A stretch of DNA of 64,000 nucleotides from Vreelandella halophila. Its GTDB lineage: Bacteria > Pseudomonadota > Gammaproteobacteria > Pseudomonadales > Oleiphilaceae. A program made the translations under genes and the position numbers. The DNA lies in the NCBI RefSeq assembly GCF_019903425.1, contig NZ_JACHUZ010000013.1, positions 1,148,285-1,212,284 on the forward strand. Reading direction: 5' to 3'. Below the pieces are notes generated by a model. The model did not search any database, had not been told where the DNA came from, and saw only the letters and a program-made list of their open reading frames with translations. Each line of letters begins with the position of its first letter. Within the stretch, counting starts at the first letter, position 1. Shown here piece by piece: positions 54,344 through 63,222 of the stretch.

Positions 54344-56212
54344 ATGCCAGCCACACTGATTGAAACCAATGAGACGCCGCTGAAGCGGGTCGATGTGGAC
54401 CTGGTCACCCTCGATATCATCGAGAACGCCATGTCCAACGCCCGCAAGGAGATGGACGCGGTGCTGATGCGCACGGCCATGTCCCCGGGCATCCGGGAGC
54501 AGGGCGACGCCTTCCCGATGATCGCCAACCACGAGGGCAAGATGGTGGTGGGCCAGTTCGGCTCCTTCATCTCCGGCTTCGTCAATTCCTATAACGGCGA
54601 CATCAACGAAGGCGACGTCTTCCTCACCAACGACCCCTACGCCTGCGACGGCGCGGTCAGCCACCTGCCGGACTGGCTGATCCTGGTGCCGGTGTTCAAG
54701 GACGGGCGGCTGATCAACTGGGCGGCCATGTTCGGGCACATGTCGGATGTTGGCGGCAAGGTGCCGGGCAGCCTGCCCACCGATGCCACCAGCATTTTCG
54801 AGGAAGGCATCCGGATCCCGCCGATGAAGATCTACCGCGGTGGCGTGCTTAACGAGGACGCGCTGGACATCATCCTGCACAACGTGCGCGTACCCAGCTG
54901 GGACCAGTCCGACTTCAACGCCATTGTGGCCGCCTGCCGCACGGCGGCACGGCGCTGCATCGAGCTGGCGGAGCGCTTCGGTGACGACATCTTCACCAGC
55001 GCGCTGGGCGAGATGCTGGAGCGCAACTACGTGGCCATGCGCGAGATCATCCGCAACGTGGTACCCGAGAGCAAGCGCTCGTTCGAGGACTACATCTGTG
55101 ATGACGGCGCCGGACTGGGGCCCTACACCATGCGCTGCACCCTGTGGCGCGAGGGCGACAAGGCCATCTTCGACTTCGAGGGGACCGACCCGCAGGCGCC
55201 GTCGTCCGTGAACTTCTACCTCAACGAGGAGATGTTCAAGATGTTCTTCGGGGCCTTCACCATCAACCTGTTCGATCCGTCGATCCTGTTCAACGACGGC
55301 TTCTACGACCTGGTGGAGGTGCGCATTCCTCAGGGCTCGATCCTCAAGCCCAACTTCCCTGCGGCGCTGTCGTGCCGGACCCACCTGCTGGGGCGGCTGT
55401 TCGATGTGATGAGCGGCCTGCTGGGCCAGGGTTCGCCGGATGCCATGAACGCGGCCGGCTTCTCGGACTCACCGCACTTCATGTACTCGGGCTACGACGA
55501 CAACGAGGAATGGTTCCAGCTGTTCCAGATCGGCTTCGGGGGCATTCCCGGGCGCCCGCTCGGTGACGGCCCGGATGGCCACTCGCTGTGGCCGGGCTTC
55601 ACCAACGTGCCCAACGAGTTCGTGGAGGCGTATTTCCCGATCCGGATCGAGACCTACGAGACCATCACCGATTCCGGCGGTGCGGGTATACATCGCGGCG
55701 GCAACGGCATCCGCGTGGGTTACCGCCTGCTGGCCAACGGCGAGGTCTCCATCCACGACGACCGTTGGCTCACCTACCCATGGGGCGTCAACGGCGGTGA
55801 TCCGGGCATGCGCAGCCGCAAGACGCTGCTGCGGGCGGACGGTTCCGAGCAGATCCTGCCCTCCAAGTGCGACCACGTGAAGGTCCGCAAGGACGATCTG
55901 CTGCTGTTCGACACCTGGGGCGGCGGTGGCTGGGGCAACCCGCTGGAGCGTGATCCCGAGGCCGTTGCCACCGACGTCAAGCGTGGGCTGGTGAGCGTGG
56001 ACGGCGCCGGCCGTTACGGGGTGGTGCTTGATGGGAAGGGCGTGATCGATGCCGCCGCCACCGAAAGCCTCCGGGCCGAGATGGCGCCGGGCCGGGATAC
56101 CACCGAGCTGTTCAACCGGGGCGGCACCATCGCCGAGATCAAGGCGCGCTGCCTTGATGAGACGGGCCTGCCGGCACCGGACACTCCGACCTGGGACAAG
56201 CAGGGAGCCTGA
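54344..56212 (+). CDS. hyuB: ATP-dependent hydantoinase/oxoprolinase subunit B
   Basis: A 622-residue partner of HyuA. It has EGDVFLTNDPYACDGAVSHLPDW, GHMSDVGGKVPGSLPTDATSIFEEGIRIPP (metal-site His/Asp) and SGGAGIHRGGNGIRVGYR-like stretches, then the Gly-rich GGGGWGNPLERDPE end. In oxoprolinase/hydantoinase the B subunit hydrolyses the phosphorylated ring. The length is a little above the family norm. Followed after 2 nt by an amidase gene, which fits a ring-opening then de-amidation sequence. Confidence 0.88.
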   Translation: MPATLIETNETPLKRVDVDLVTLDIIENAMSNARKEMDAVLMRTAMSPGIREQGDAFPMIANHEGKMVVGQFGSFISGFVNSYNGDINEGDVFLTNDPYACDGAVSHLPDWLILVPVFKDGRLINWAAMFGHMSDVGGKVPGSLPTDATSIFEEGIRIPPMKIYRGGVLNEDALDIILHNVRVPSWDQSDFNAIVAACRTAARRCIELAERFGDDIFTSALGEMLERNYVAMREIIRNVVPESKRSFEDYICDDGAGLGPYTMRCTLWREGDKAIFDFEGTDPQAPSSVNFYLNEEMFKMFFGAFTINLFDPSILFNDGFYDLVEVRIPQGSILKPNFPAALSCRTHLLGRLFDVMSGLLGQGSPDAMNAAGFSDSPHFMYSGYDDNEEWFQLFQIGFGGIPGRPLGDGPDGHSLWPGFTNVPNEFVEAYFPIRIETYETITDSGGAGIHRGGNGIRVGYRLLANGEVSIHDDRWLTYPWGVNGGDPGMRSRKTLLRADGSEQILPSKCDHVKVRKDDLLLFDTWGGGGWGNPLERDPEAVATDVKRGLVSVDGAGRYGVVLDGKGVIDAAATESLRAEMAPGRDTTELFNRGGTIAEIKARCLDETGLPAPDTPTWDKQGA

Positions 56213-56214
56213 TC

Positions 56215-56814
56215 ATGAGTCTGACATCCCGAACACTGTCCCGGGCCGGGCGCTACGCGCTGGTGCTGGTGGACATGAGCGTGGGGTTCACCGACCCCGT
56301 GAACAGCCCCCTGGGCACCGAATCGGCCGCCGTGGTGGCGGCCAACCAGCGGCTGCTGGCGTACTTCCGGGAACAGGGCCTGCCGGTGTTCTACACCACC
56401 GTGGCCTACAGCGAGCCCGACCAGGCCCGGGTCTTCCGGGAGAAACTGCCGTCGCTGGAGGTCCTGGCGCTGGGCTCGGGCATGGAGGCGATTGACCCCC
56501 GGGTGGCGCCCCGTGACAACGAGCCGGTGATCATCAAGCACTGGCCCAGTGGCTTCTTCGGCACCGACCTGAACGAGTTCCTGAAACAGGCGGACGTGGA
56601 TGGCGTGGTGGTTACGGGCATGACCACCAGCGGCTGTGTGCGCGCCACGGCCCTGGACAGCCTGCAGAACGAGTACCGCACGATTGTTGTGCTCGATGCC
56701 GTGGGGGATCGCGACAGCGAGGCCCATGACGCCAACCTCAAGGACCTGGGGATCAAGTATGTGGACGTGCTTTCAGTGGAACAGACACTGGCGCTGCTGG
56801 CCGGTGATGATTAG
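56215..56814 (+). CDS. Isochorismatase-fold cysteine hydrolase (amidase)
   Basis: A 199-residue protein with the Asp-Lys-Cys triad: D20 (LVLVDMSVGF), K108 (IIKHWPSGFFGTDL) and C141 (MTTSGCVRATALDS). The family includes N-carbamoylsarcosine amidase and the maleamate amidohydrolase NicF. Placed 2 nt after HyuB, it is the likely next step: releasing ammonia (or carbamate) from the ring-opened acid amide. Cytoplasmic, no signal. Confidence 0.87.
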   Translation: MSLTSRTLSRAGRYALVLVDMSVGFTDPVNSPLGTESAAVVAANQRLLAYFREQGLPVFYTTVAYSEPDQARVFREKLPSLEVLALGSGMEAIDPRVAPRDNEPVIIKHWPSGFFGTDLNEFLKQADVDGVVVTGMTTSGCVRATALDSLQNEYRTIVVLDAVGDRDSEAHDANLKDLGIKYVDVLSVEQTLALLAGDD

Positions 56815-57217
56815 CCGGGCGGCGTTGCCCGTGGCGGTACTGGCGCTGGCCGGCTGTGGTGCGCTTCCGGGCATCGGTGAGGATCCGCTGAAGGCGGAGC
56901 TGGAGGACTCGCTGGCGCGTGAGCCGGCGGCCTGTGCCGACTATCGCGCGGCCTATGTGGCGGGGTTCGAGACCCACGTCCAGGGGCTCAGTGACGATGA
57001 ACAGGCGCTGACGCAGCAGGGCCTGGAGCGGCTGGAGAGCAGCCGTTCCATTCTCGCGGCCAATGGCCTGGAGCGCGCTGACTGCACCCGACCCCACTGC
57101 ATCATCGAACCCCTGGATGCGGGGAAGCTGGACAGCTGGTGTGGCTACCGGCTCGACCGCAGTGACGGGCCCGAGGTGTTCCAGTGGTTCGAGTGGTCGA
57201 AGGTGGAGGATGAGTGA
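56807..57217 (+). CDS. Small lipoprotein of unknown function
   Basis: A 136-residue protein. [17 protein letters not shown] is a short lipoprotein signal (lipobox LAGC); the mature part has four further cysteines (C44-type ACADYR, and C-x4-C-x15-C near the end), suggesting disulfides in the periplasm. It overlaps the amidase gene by 8 nt and leuC by 4 nt. No family recognised. It is odd to find one surface lipoprotein between two cytoplasmic enzymes. Confidence 0.65.
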   Translation: MISRAALPVAVLALAGCGALPGIGEDPLKAELEDSLAREPAACADYRAAYVAGFETHVQGLSDDEQALTQQGLERLESSRSILAANGLERADCTRPHCIIEPLDAGKLDSWCGYRLDRSDGPEVFQWFEWSKVEDE

Positions 57218-58629
57218 TGATGGCAAGAACCCTTTACGACAAGCTCTGGGAGAATCACCAAGTCGATGATCTGCCGGACGGCAGCTCGCTGATCTACATC
57301 GACCGCCAGCTTCTGCACGAAGTCACCTCGCCCCAGGCCTTCTCGGGGCTGCGCATGCAGCACCGGCCGGTCTGGCGCACCGGTGCCAGCATTGCCGTGC
57401 CCGACCATGCGGTGCCCACCCGCGGCCGCGAGGCCGGGGTGGCGGGCATCGCGGACCTGGTGGCGCGCCGCCAGGTCCAGCGGCTGACGGACAACTGCGA
57501 GGAATTCAGTATCCCGCTGTTTGCGCTGGACGATGCCCGCCAGGGGATCGTGCACGTGATCGGCCCGGAGCAGGGGCTGACCCTGCCGGGCATGACCATT
57601 GTCTGCGGCGACTCGCACACCGCCACCCACGGGGCCTTTGCGACGCTGGCCATGGGCATCGGCACCAGCGACGTGGAGCATGTGCTGGCCACCCAGACCC
57701 TGAAAATGCGCCGCCAGAAGAACATGCGCGTGATCTTCGACGGGCAGCTTTCCCCCTGGGTGACGCCCAAGGACCTGGTCATGGCCATGATCGGGCGCAT
57801 CGGTACCGCCGGGGGCACCGGCTACGCCATTGAATACGCCGGTTCGGCCATCCGCGCGCTGAGCATGGAAGGGCGCATGACCATCTGCAACATGAGCATC
57901 GAGGCCGGAGCTCGCGCGGGCATGGTGGCCTACGACCGGGTCACCGAGGATTACGTGCGCGGCCGCCATTACGCCCCGAAAGGCGACATGTTCCAGCGCG
58001 CCACCGGCGTCTGGCGGGACCTGGTCTCCGATGAGGGCGCCCGTTTCGACCGCGAGGAACACTTCGATGCCGGGGCGCTTTCACCCCAGGTGTCATGGGG
58101 CACCTCCCCGGAGATGGTTTGTGGTATAAGTGAATCAATACCCCGCCTGGAGGCGATCGATGACCCCGGGCTGCGTGAGGGCTACCGGCGGGCACTGGAT
58201 TACATGGCGCTGGAGCCGGGGCAGCCGCTTGAGGGCATAGAACTGGATAAGGTGTTCATCGGCTCCTGCACCAATGCCCGCATCGAGGACCTGAGGGCAG
58301 TGGCCGCCGTGGTGGAGGGCCGGAAAGTGCACGATCAGATCCATCAGGCCCTGATCGTGCCCGGCTCCGGCCAGGTGCGCGAGCAGGCGGAGCGCGAGGG
58401 CCTGGACCGGATCTTCCTGGACGCGGGCTTTGAGTGGCGGGCCGCCGGGTGCTCCATGTGCCTGGGCATGAACGATGACCGACTTTCCGAGGGGGAGCGC
58501 TGTGCCTCCACCTCTAACCGCAACTTCGAGGGGCGCCAGGGCAAGGGCGGGCGTACCCACCTGATGAGCCCGGTGATGGCGGCCGCCGCTGCGGTAACAG
58601 GCGCCATCACTGATGTGAGGGAGTTGTGA
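57214..58629 (+). CDS. leuC: 3-Isopropylmalate-dehydratase-type large subunit (LeuC-like)
   Basis: A 471-residue aconitase-family protein. The N-terminus [58 protein letters not shown] (first cluster Cys) and [12 protein letters not shown] (two more) give a complete [4Fe-4S] site. Length equals normal LeuC. LeuCD enzymes interconvert 2- and 3-hydroxy diacids through an unsaturated diacid and also accept citraconate/citramalate. In this operon a catabolic hydratase role is more likely than leucine synthesis; a second leuCD elsewhere would support that. Confidence 0.88.
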   Translation: MMMARTLYDKLWENHQVDDLPDGSSLIYIDRQLLHEVTSPQAFSGLRMQHRPVWRTGASIAVPDHAVPTRGREAGVAGIADLVARRQVQRLTDNCEEFSIPLFALDDARQGIVHVIGPEQGLTLPGMTIVCGDSHTATHGAFATLAMGIGTSDVEHVLATQTLKMRRQKNMRVIFDGQLSPWVTPKDLVMAMIGRIGTAGGTGYAIEYAGSAIRALSMEGRMTICNMSIEAGARAGMVAYDRVTEDYVRGRHYAPKGDMFQRATGVWRDLVSDEGARFDREEHFDAGALSPQVSWGTSPEMVCGISESIPRLEAIDDPGLREGYRRALDYMALEPGQPLEGIELDKVFIGSCTNARIEDLRAVAAVVEGRKVHDQIHQALIVPGSGQVREQAEREGLDRIFLDAGFEWRAAGCSMCLGMNDDRLSEGERCASTSNRNFEGRQGKGGRTHLMSPVMAAAAAVTGAITDVREL

Positions 58630-58631
58630 CC

Positions 58632-59273
58632 ATGCAGCCTTTCAGCACCCATACCGGGGTCGTGATCCCGTTCGACCGGCGCAACGTGGACACGGACGCG
58701 ATCCTGCCCAAGCAGTACCTGAAAATGCTGGAAAAAACCGGCTTCGGGGACTTCCTGTTCGATGACGAACGCTACCTGGATCCCGGCGATGTGGAGACCC
58801 CGATTTCCGGGCGCCGTCCGAACCCGGCGTTCATCCTCAACCAGCCGCCCTATGACAAAGGCAGCATTCTGCTGGCCCGGGACAACTTCGGCTGTGGCTC
58901 CAGCCGTGAGCACGCGGTCTGGGGTCTGGTGGGGTTCGGCATCCGGGTGGTGATCGCACCGAGTTTTGGCGAGATCTTCTATAACAACTGCATCAACAAC
59001 GGGCTGTTGCCGGTCATCCTCAAGCTGGCGGCGGTCGAGGAACTGTTCCAGTGCTGTCGCGAACACCCCGGCTTTGAGCTGACGGTGGATCTGGAAAACC
59101 AGACGCTGAGCCATCCGGCGCGGGGGGAGTGGCCCTTCCACATGGAGGACGGCCACCGCAAGGCGCTGCTTGAGGGGCTGGATGAGATTGGGCTGACGCT
59201 GGAGCGGGCGGAAGCGATACGAGCCTTTGAGGCCAGCCGCAGGGAGCGCGAGCCCTGGCTGTTCACTGAGTGA
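58632..59273 (+). CDS. leuD: 3-Isopropylmalate-dehydratase-type small subunit (LeuD-like)
   Basis: A 213-residue swivelling domain. PFDRRNVDTDAILPKQYLK, LARDNFGCGSSREHAVW and FGEIFYNNCINNGLLPV are all LeuD hallmarks. Pairs with the LeuC-like subunit to close the active site. ATG 58632 has GGGAG 8 nt upstream; GTG 58626, which overlaps the leuC stop, is the alternative. The C-terminal tail (RREREPWLFTE) is as in LeuD. Confidence 0.88.
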   Translation: MQPFSTHTGVVIPFDRRNVDTDAILPKQYLKMLEKTGFGDFLFDDERYLDPGDVETPISGRRPNPAFILNQPPYDKGSILLARDNFGCGSSREHAVWGLVGFGIRVVIAPSFGEIFYNNCINNGLLPVILKLAAVEELFQCCREHPGFELTVDLENQTLSHPARGEWPFHMEDGHRKALLEGLDEIGLTLERAEAIRAFEASRREREPWLFTE

Positions 59274-59283
59274 GGAGCGGGCC

Positions 59284-61146
59284 GTGGAGTTCAACAATTC
59301 GGAGTCGCGACGGGTCCAGATCTGCCTGATCGGCAATTCCAAGCTCAACCAGATGGTGCATTCGCTGATCCCGGAGTACCGGGATGTGGCGGACATCACC
59401 ATCATCGACAGCATCTTCCACGATGCCCTGGGCGCGGCGCGGCGGATGGTGGAATCCGATGCCGTGGACGTCTTCATGAGCGCGGGCGCCAACGCCCACT
59501 ACCTCAAGGACACGCTGCCCAAGCCGGTGGTGGTGCTGGAGGTGCGCCAGTCGGACATGATCAATGCCGTTCTGCGGGCCTCGGGCATCAGCAACCGGAT
59601 CCTGCTGCTGACCTACAAGCACCAGCCCACCTGGACCGAATTCCTCTCCTACTTCAACGGCCTGGACGTGGTGCACAAGACCTACGGCACCGCGGAAGAG
59701 GCCCGGGATCTGTTCCTGAGCACCGACCTCAGCGAGTTCGGTGTGGTCATCGGCTCCAGCTATGTGTGCGATCTGGCGGAAAAGGCCGGGCTGCCGGGGA
59801 CCCTGCTCTATTCCAAGGCCTCATGCCGGTCCATGATCGAGCAGGCGGTTGAGACCGCGGGCCGGAACAAGGTGGAGCGCGAGCGCGATGCCTTCATCGA
59901 GTTCCTGTTGTGGCAGTCGAGCAAGGCGCTGGTGGTTACGGATGTGATGGACCGGGCGGTGGCGTTCAATGAAAGGGCCGTTGAACTCATGCCGAAACTC
60001 AGGCGTGGGCGCGGCGTGAAACGCTTCCTGGATCCCCGGTTCGAGGGCTATACGGAAATGGCGGCCGAGGGGATGGTGCTCAATGACCGGCTGTGCCGGG
60101 TGACCAAGCGCCTGTTCGAGGTGGACGGCAATCACGTGGGCCATCTCTACTCGATTGTGGCCTCCCCGGTGCGGCGCGAGAGCGCCAGCGATGAGGCCTC
60201 GCGCGCCCTGGTGTTCCAGTCGCCGCAGATGACCGAGGCCAGCCACTTCCTGTCGATCTACGGGGCCACGCCGGGGCCTGTTCTGCTGCGCGGCGAGACC
60301 GGTACCGGCAAGGAACTGGCGGCGCGCCAGATCCACGAGGTCAGTGCCAACAGCAAGGGGCCGTTCGTGGCCATCAACTGCGCGGCCATTCCCAGCGAAC
60401 TGTTCGAGGCGGAGCTGTTCGGCTACTCGGACGGCGCCTTCACCCATGCCCGCAGCGGCGGTAAATCCGGCCTGCTGGAGGCGGCCAACAACGGCACCTT
60501 TTTCATGGACGAGATCAATTCCCTGCCGCTGCCCCAGCAGGCCAAGCTGCTGCGGGTACTGCAGGAACGCGAGGTCAAGCCGGTGGGCTCGCGCACCACG
60601 GTGGCGCTGAACATCAAGTTCGTGGCTGCCTGCAACCACGATCTCTACGAGGAGGTCCGGGCCGGGCGCTTCCGGGAAGACCTGTACTACCGCCTGAACG
60701 TCTTCAATGTGCGCCTGCCGGCACTGCGCGAGCGCATCGAGGACATCCAGCCGCTGAGCCACCACTTCCTCAAGAAGCTGGATGAGCAGTACAAGGTGGA
60801 TGTGGAGATTGAGACGCTGTGCACCCTGCTGCAGCCGTATTTCGTGCGCTTCAACTGGCCCGGCAACGTGCGCCAGCTTGAGAACATGCTGGAGCGGCTG
60901 CTGGTGTCGGTGACCCTGTACGAGTCGCTGGCGGATTTTGAGAAGGCACTGCCCAGGCTGGTGCCGGAGCTGTTCCCCGAGGACTGTGTCGAGCCCGATG
61001 AGGTGGTTGCGGAAGGGCGTCTGCGCCAGGTTGAGCGCGAGGAGATCCTGAAGGTGCTCGGCCAGTTCGGGGGTAACAAGACCCGCACCGCCGAGTACCT
61101 GGGGATCAGCCAGACGACGCTGTGGCGCCGCCTGAAGACCCTGTGA
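59284..61146 (+). CDS. PrpR-type sigma54-dependent activator with variant GAFTGA loop
   Basis: A 620-residue protein. Residues 10-190 fit the PrpR N-terminal sensor (ICLIGNSKLNQMVHSLIPEY...). The AAA+ domain (about 325-550) has Walker A GETGTGKE and Walker B GTFFMDEINSL, with R-fingers. A Fis-type helix-turn-helix follows (KTRTAEYLGISQTTLWRRL). The sigma54-contact loop reads GAFTHA rather than GAFTGA. GTG 59284 has GAGGAG 7 nt upstream, 10 nt after leuD. It presumably senses an organic-acid intermediate and drives the promoter at 43649. Confidence 0.88.
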   Translation: MEFNNSESRRVQICLIGNSKLNQMVHSLIPEYRDVADITIIDSIFHDALGAARRMVESDAVDVFMSAGANAHYLKDTLPKPVVVLEVRQSDMINAVLRASGISNRILLLTYKHQPTWTEFLSYFNGLDVVHKTYGTAEEARDLFLSTDLSEFGVVIGSSYVCDLAEKAGLPGTLLYSKASCRSMIEQAVETAGRNKVERERDAFIEFLLWQSSKALVVTDVMDRAVAFNERAVELMPKLRRGRGVKRFLDPRFEGYTEMAAEGMVLNDRLCRVTKRLFEVDGNHVGHLYSIVASPVRRESASDEASRALVFQSPQMTEASHFLSIYGATPGPVLLRGETGTGKELAARQIHEVSANSKGPFVAINCAAIPSELFEAELFGYSDGAFTHARSGGKSGLLEAANNGTFFMDEINSLPLPQQAKLLRVLQEREVKPVGSRTTVALNIKFVAACNHDLYEEVRAGRFREDLYYRLNVFNVRLPALRERIEDIQPLSHHFLKKLDEQYKVDVEIETLCTLLQPYFVRFNWPGNVRQLENMLERLLVSVTLYESLADFEKALPRLVPELFPEDCVEPDEVVAEGRLRQVEREEILKVLGQFGGNKTRTAEYLGISQTTLWRRLKTL

Positions 61147-61149
61147 GCG

Positions 61150-63222
61150 TTACAGCGCCTGCATCTGCTCCGGGTTGAACTGCTCCAGCGAGCCCGGTTC
61201 GATGTAGCGCTTCCAGTTGTCGAAGATCTCCCGCCCGGCGAGAAAGCCCTCGAAAATGGCGTGGTCCGTCATCCGTGGCGTGACGCAGTCGCCCACCCGG
61301 TGGACGTTGTCCAGTTGCGCTTTCAGCTCGAAGTACAGGTCCTCCATGGGCAGGTGGCGTACCGCCATCACCACTGAATCGATCCCCTCCAGTGTCTCGG
61401 TCTCGCCTGTGTAGAGGTTGAAGATGTCCACGCTCTTGTCGTGGATGGCGCCGACCCAGCTGTTGAGGGTGTGCGTCATGCCCGCCTTGAACAGGTTGGC
61501 GTAGACCACGGGCTGATCCAGCGTGGTGGCCAGCTTGTGGAAGAGCGCATTCCAGCGTGTGACCACGTGCACCTGGTGGCCGCGCTCTGTCAGCAGCTCG
61601 GCAATGCCGGCGGAGTAGCGTGTGCCGTGCTCATCCACGATCAGCACCCGCTTGCCGACGCGCCCGGGCTGGCCCAGTACCTCGTCCACGGTGATTACGT
61701 GCTCGCTGTCCGAACCCGGGACACGGGCCACCATGGGATTGATGTCGCTGTAGCCGCTGCGGTCCGGGGTGGAGCCGGTGGCGACGATGACACCGTCCGG
61801 GTTCAGGGCCTTCACGGAATCCAGTGTCGCGGTATGGCCGGTCTTGATGTCAACACCGAGTTTGGCGATCTGGGCCTTGAGGTCGGTCACGATCCACTGG
61901 AACGAGTCCCGGCGGGGGAGCTGGACGATCTGGTTCACCTGGCCGCCGAGCTGGTTGCTCCGTTCCAGCAGGGTGACCTTGTGGTTGCGCCCGGCCAGCC
62001 CCTCGGCGGCTTTCATTCCGGCAGGGCCGCCGCCGATGACTACCCAGTGCTGGGCGCGCCCGGCCATCTGGACCGTCTCCGGGCCGAAGACCGCCTCGCG
62101 GCCGGTGGCCGGGTTGACCTGGCAGGTCATGGAGGTGCCGTGGAACAGGCGCGCCACGCAGCCCTGGTTGCAGCGGATGCAGTGGTAGATCTCATCCTCG
62201 CGGCCGGCCTCGGTCTTGCTCGCGAACGCCGGATCGGCGATCTGCGCCCGGGTCATGGCCACCATGTCGGCACCGCCATCCGCCAGGATCCGCTCGGCTT
62301 CGGTGGCATTGCTGATGCCGGAGACGGCGAACACTGGCAGTGACAGGGCCTTTTTCAGGCGGGCAATGGGCGGCACCAGCCAGGCGTCCGGCACGTCGTA
62401 CGGCGGCATGATGTAGGGCGCGGACTGGTAGGCCCCGGCGGTGGTCATCACGTAGTCGATCAGGCCTTCCGCCTCGATGATCCGGGCGATCTCGATCCAG
62501 TCCTCGGGCTGGAGGCCGCCGGGTACCAGTTCATCCACCGGCAGGCGGATGCCCACAACGATGTCGTTGCCCACGCGCTTGCGCACGGCCCGGATCACCT
62601 CCAACGGGAAGCGCATGCGGTTGGCCAGCTCCCCGCCGTATTCGTCGGTGCGCTTGTTGAACACCGGCGACAGGAACTGGTGGAGCAGGTAGCTGTGCGC
62701 CAGGTGCACCTCGACGCCGTCGAAACCGGCTTCTTTAGTGTATTCGGCGGACCTGCACCAGCCCTCGACCACCTCGTCCATGTCGCTGCGCTCCATGGCC
62801 TTGGCCATCTCGCCGAACACCGGCGACTTGATGTTGGAGGAGGACCACAGCACGCGGTAGTCGTCCATGGCGTGGGTCTCGCCCATCACACCGAAGTGGT
62901 TGAGCTGGGCGAAGATATGCGAGCCATGACGGTGGACCGCGTCGGTCAGTTCCCGGTCGCGCTCCACCATCTCCTGGCGATAGCCGTAGGGATAGCCGCG
63001 CGTAAAGGTGTTGGAGGTGGGGTGGATCAGCCGGTTGCCGGTGATCATCAGGCCAATGCCGCCTTTCGCTCTGGCCACGTGGTAATGGATGTCGCGGTCC
63101 GTGGTGATGCCGTCGCGGGTGTTGAAGGCCATGGCATGGGCGGACTGCATGATCCGGTTGCGCAGGGTCACGTTACGGATCGTCAGGGGTTTGAACAGAT
63201 GGGGGTATTGGGCATGGGTCAT
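61150..63222 (-). CDS. Old-yellow-enzyme-type FMN/FAD/[4Fe-4S] oxidoreductase
   Basis: A 690-residue protein of the 2,4-dienoyl-CoA reductase/trimethylamine dehydrogenase class. A TIM barrel (1-370) has LFKPLTIRNVTLRNRIMQSAHA and the active-site stretch HLAHSYLLHQFLSP. The cluster Cys are in HCIRCNQGC...TCQVNP (C-x2-C-x3-C, then Cys). The C-terminal FAD/NAD part has VVIGGGPAGMKAAEGLAGRNHKVTLLE. Such enzymes reduce activated C=C bonds or demethylate amines. AAGGAG precedes ATG 63222. It converges on the activator gene with a 3-bp gap and may share the operon's substrate. Confidence 0.88.
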   Translation of the reverse strand: MTHAQYPHLFKPLTIRNVTLRNRIMQSAHAMAFNTRDGITTDRDIHYHVARAKGGIGLMITGNRLIHPTSNTFTRGYPYGYRQEMVERDRELTDAVHRHGSHIFAQLNHFGVMGETHAMDDYRVLWSSSNIKSPVFGEMAKAMERSDMDEVVEGWCRSAEYTKEAGFDGVEVHLAHSYLLHQFLSPVFNKRTDEYGGELANRMRFPLEVIRAVRKRVGNDIVVGIRLPVDELVPGGLQPEDWIEIARIIEAEGLIDYVMTTAGAYQSAPYIMPPYDVPDAWLVPPIARLKKALSLPVFAVSGISNATEAERILADGGADMVAMTRAQIADPAFASKTEAGREDEIYHCIRCNQGCVARLFHGTSMTCQVNPATGREAVFGPETVQMAGRAQHWVVIGGGPAGMKAAEGLAGRNHKVTLLERSNQLGGQVNQIVQLPRRDSFQWIVTDLKAQIAKLGVDIKTGHTATLDSVKALNPDGVIVATGSTPDRSGYSDINPMVARVPGSDSEHVITVDEVLGQPGRVGKRVLIVDEHGTRYSAGIAELLTERGHQVHVVTRWNALFHKLATTLDQPVVYANLFKAGMTHTLNSWVGAIHDKSVDIFNLYTGETETLEGIDSVVMAVRHLPMEDLYFELKAQLDNVHRVGDCVTPRMTDHAIFEGFLAGREIFDNWKRYIEPGSLEQFNPEQMQAL

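Noticed and set aside
57214-59273. Calling leuCD simple leucine-biosynthesis genes
   Set aside because: No leuA or leuB is adjacent, and the pair is embedded in a sigma54-controlled catabolic operon. The sequences are LeuCD-like, so this stays open.
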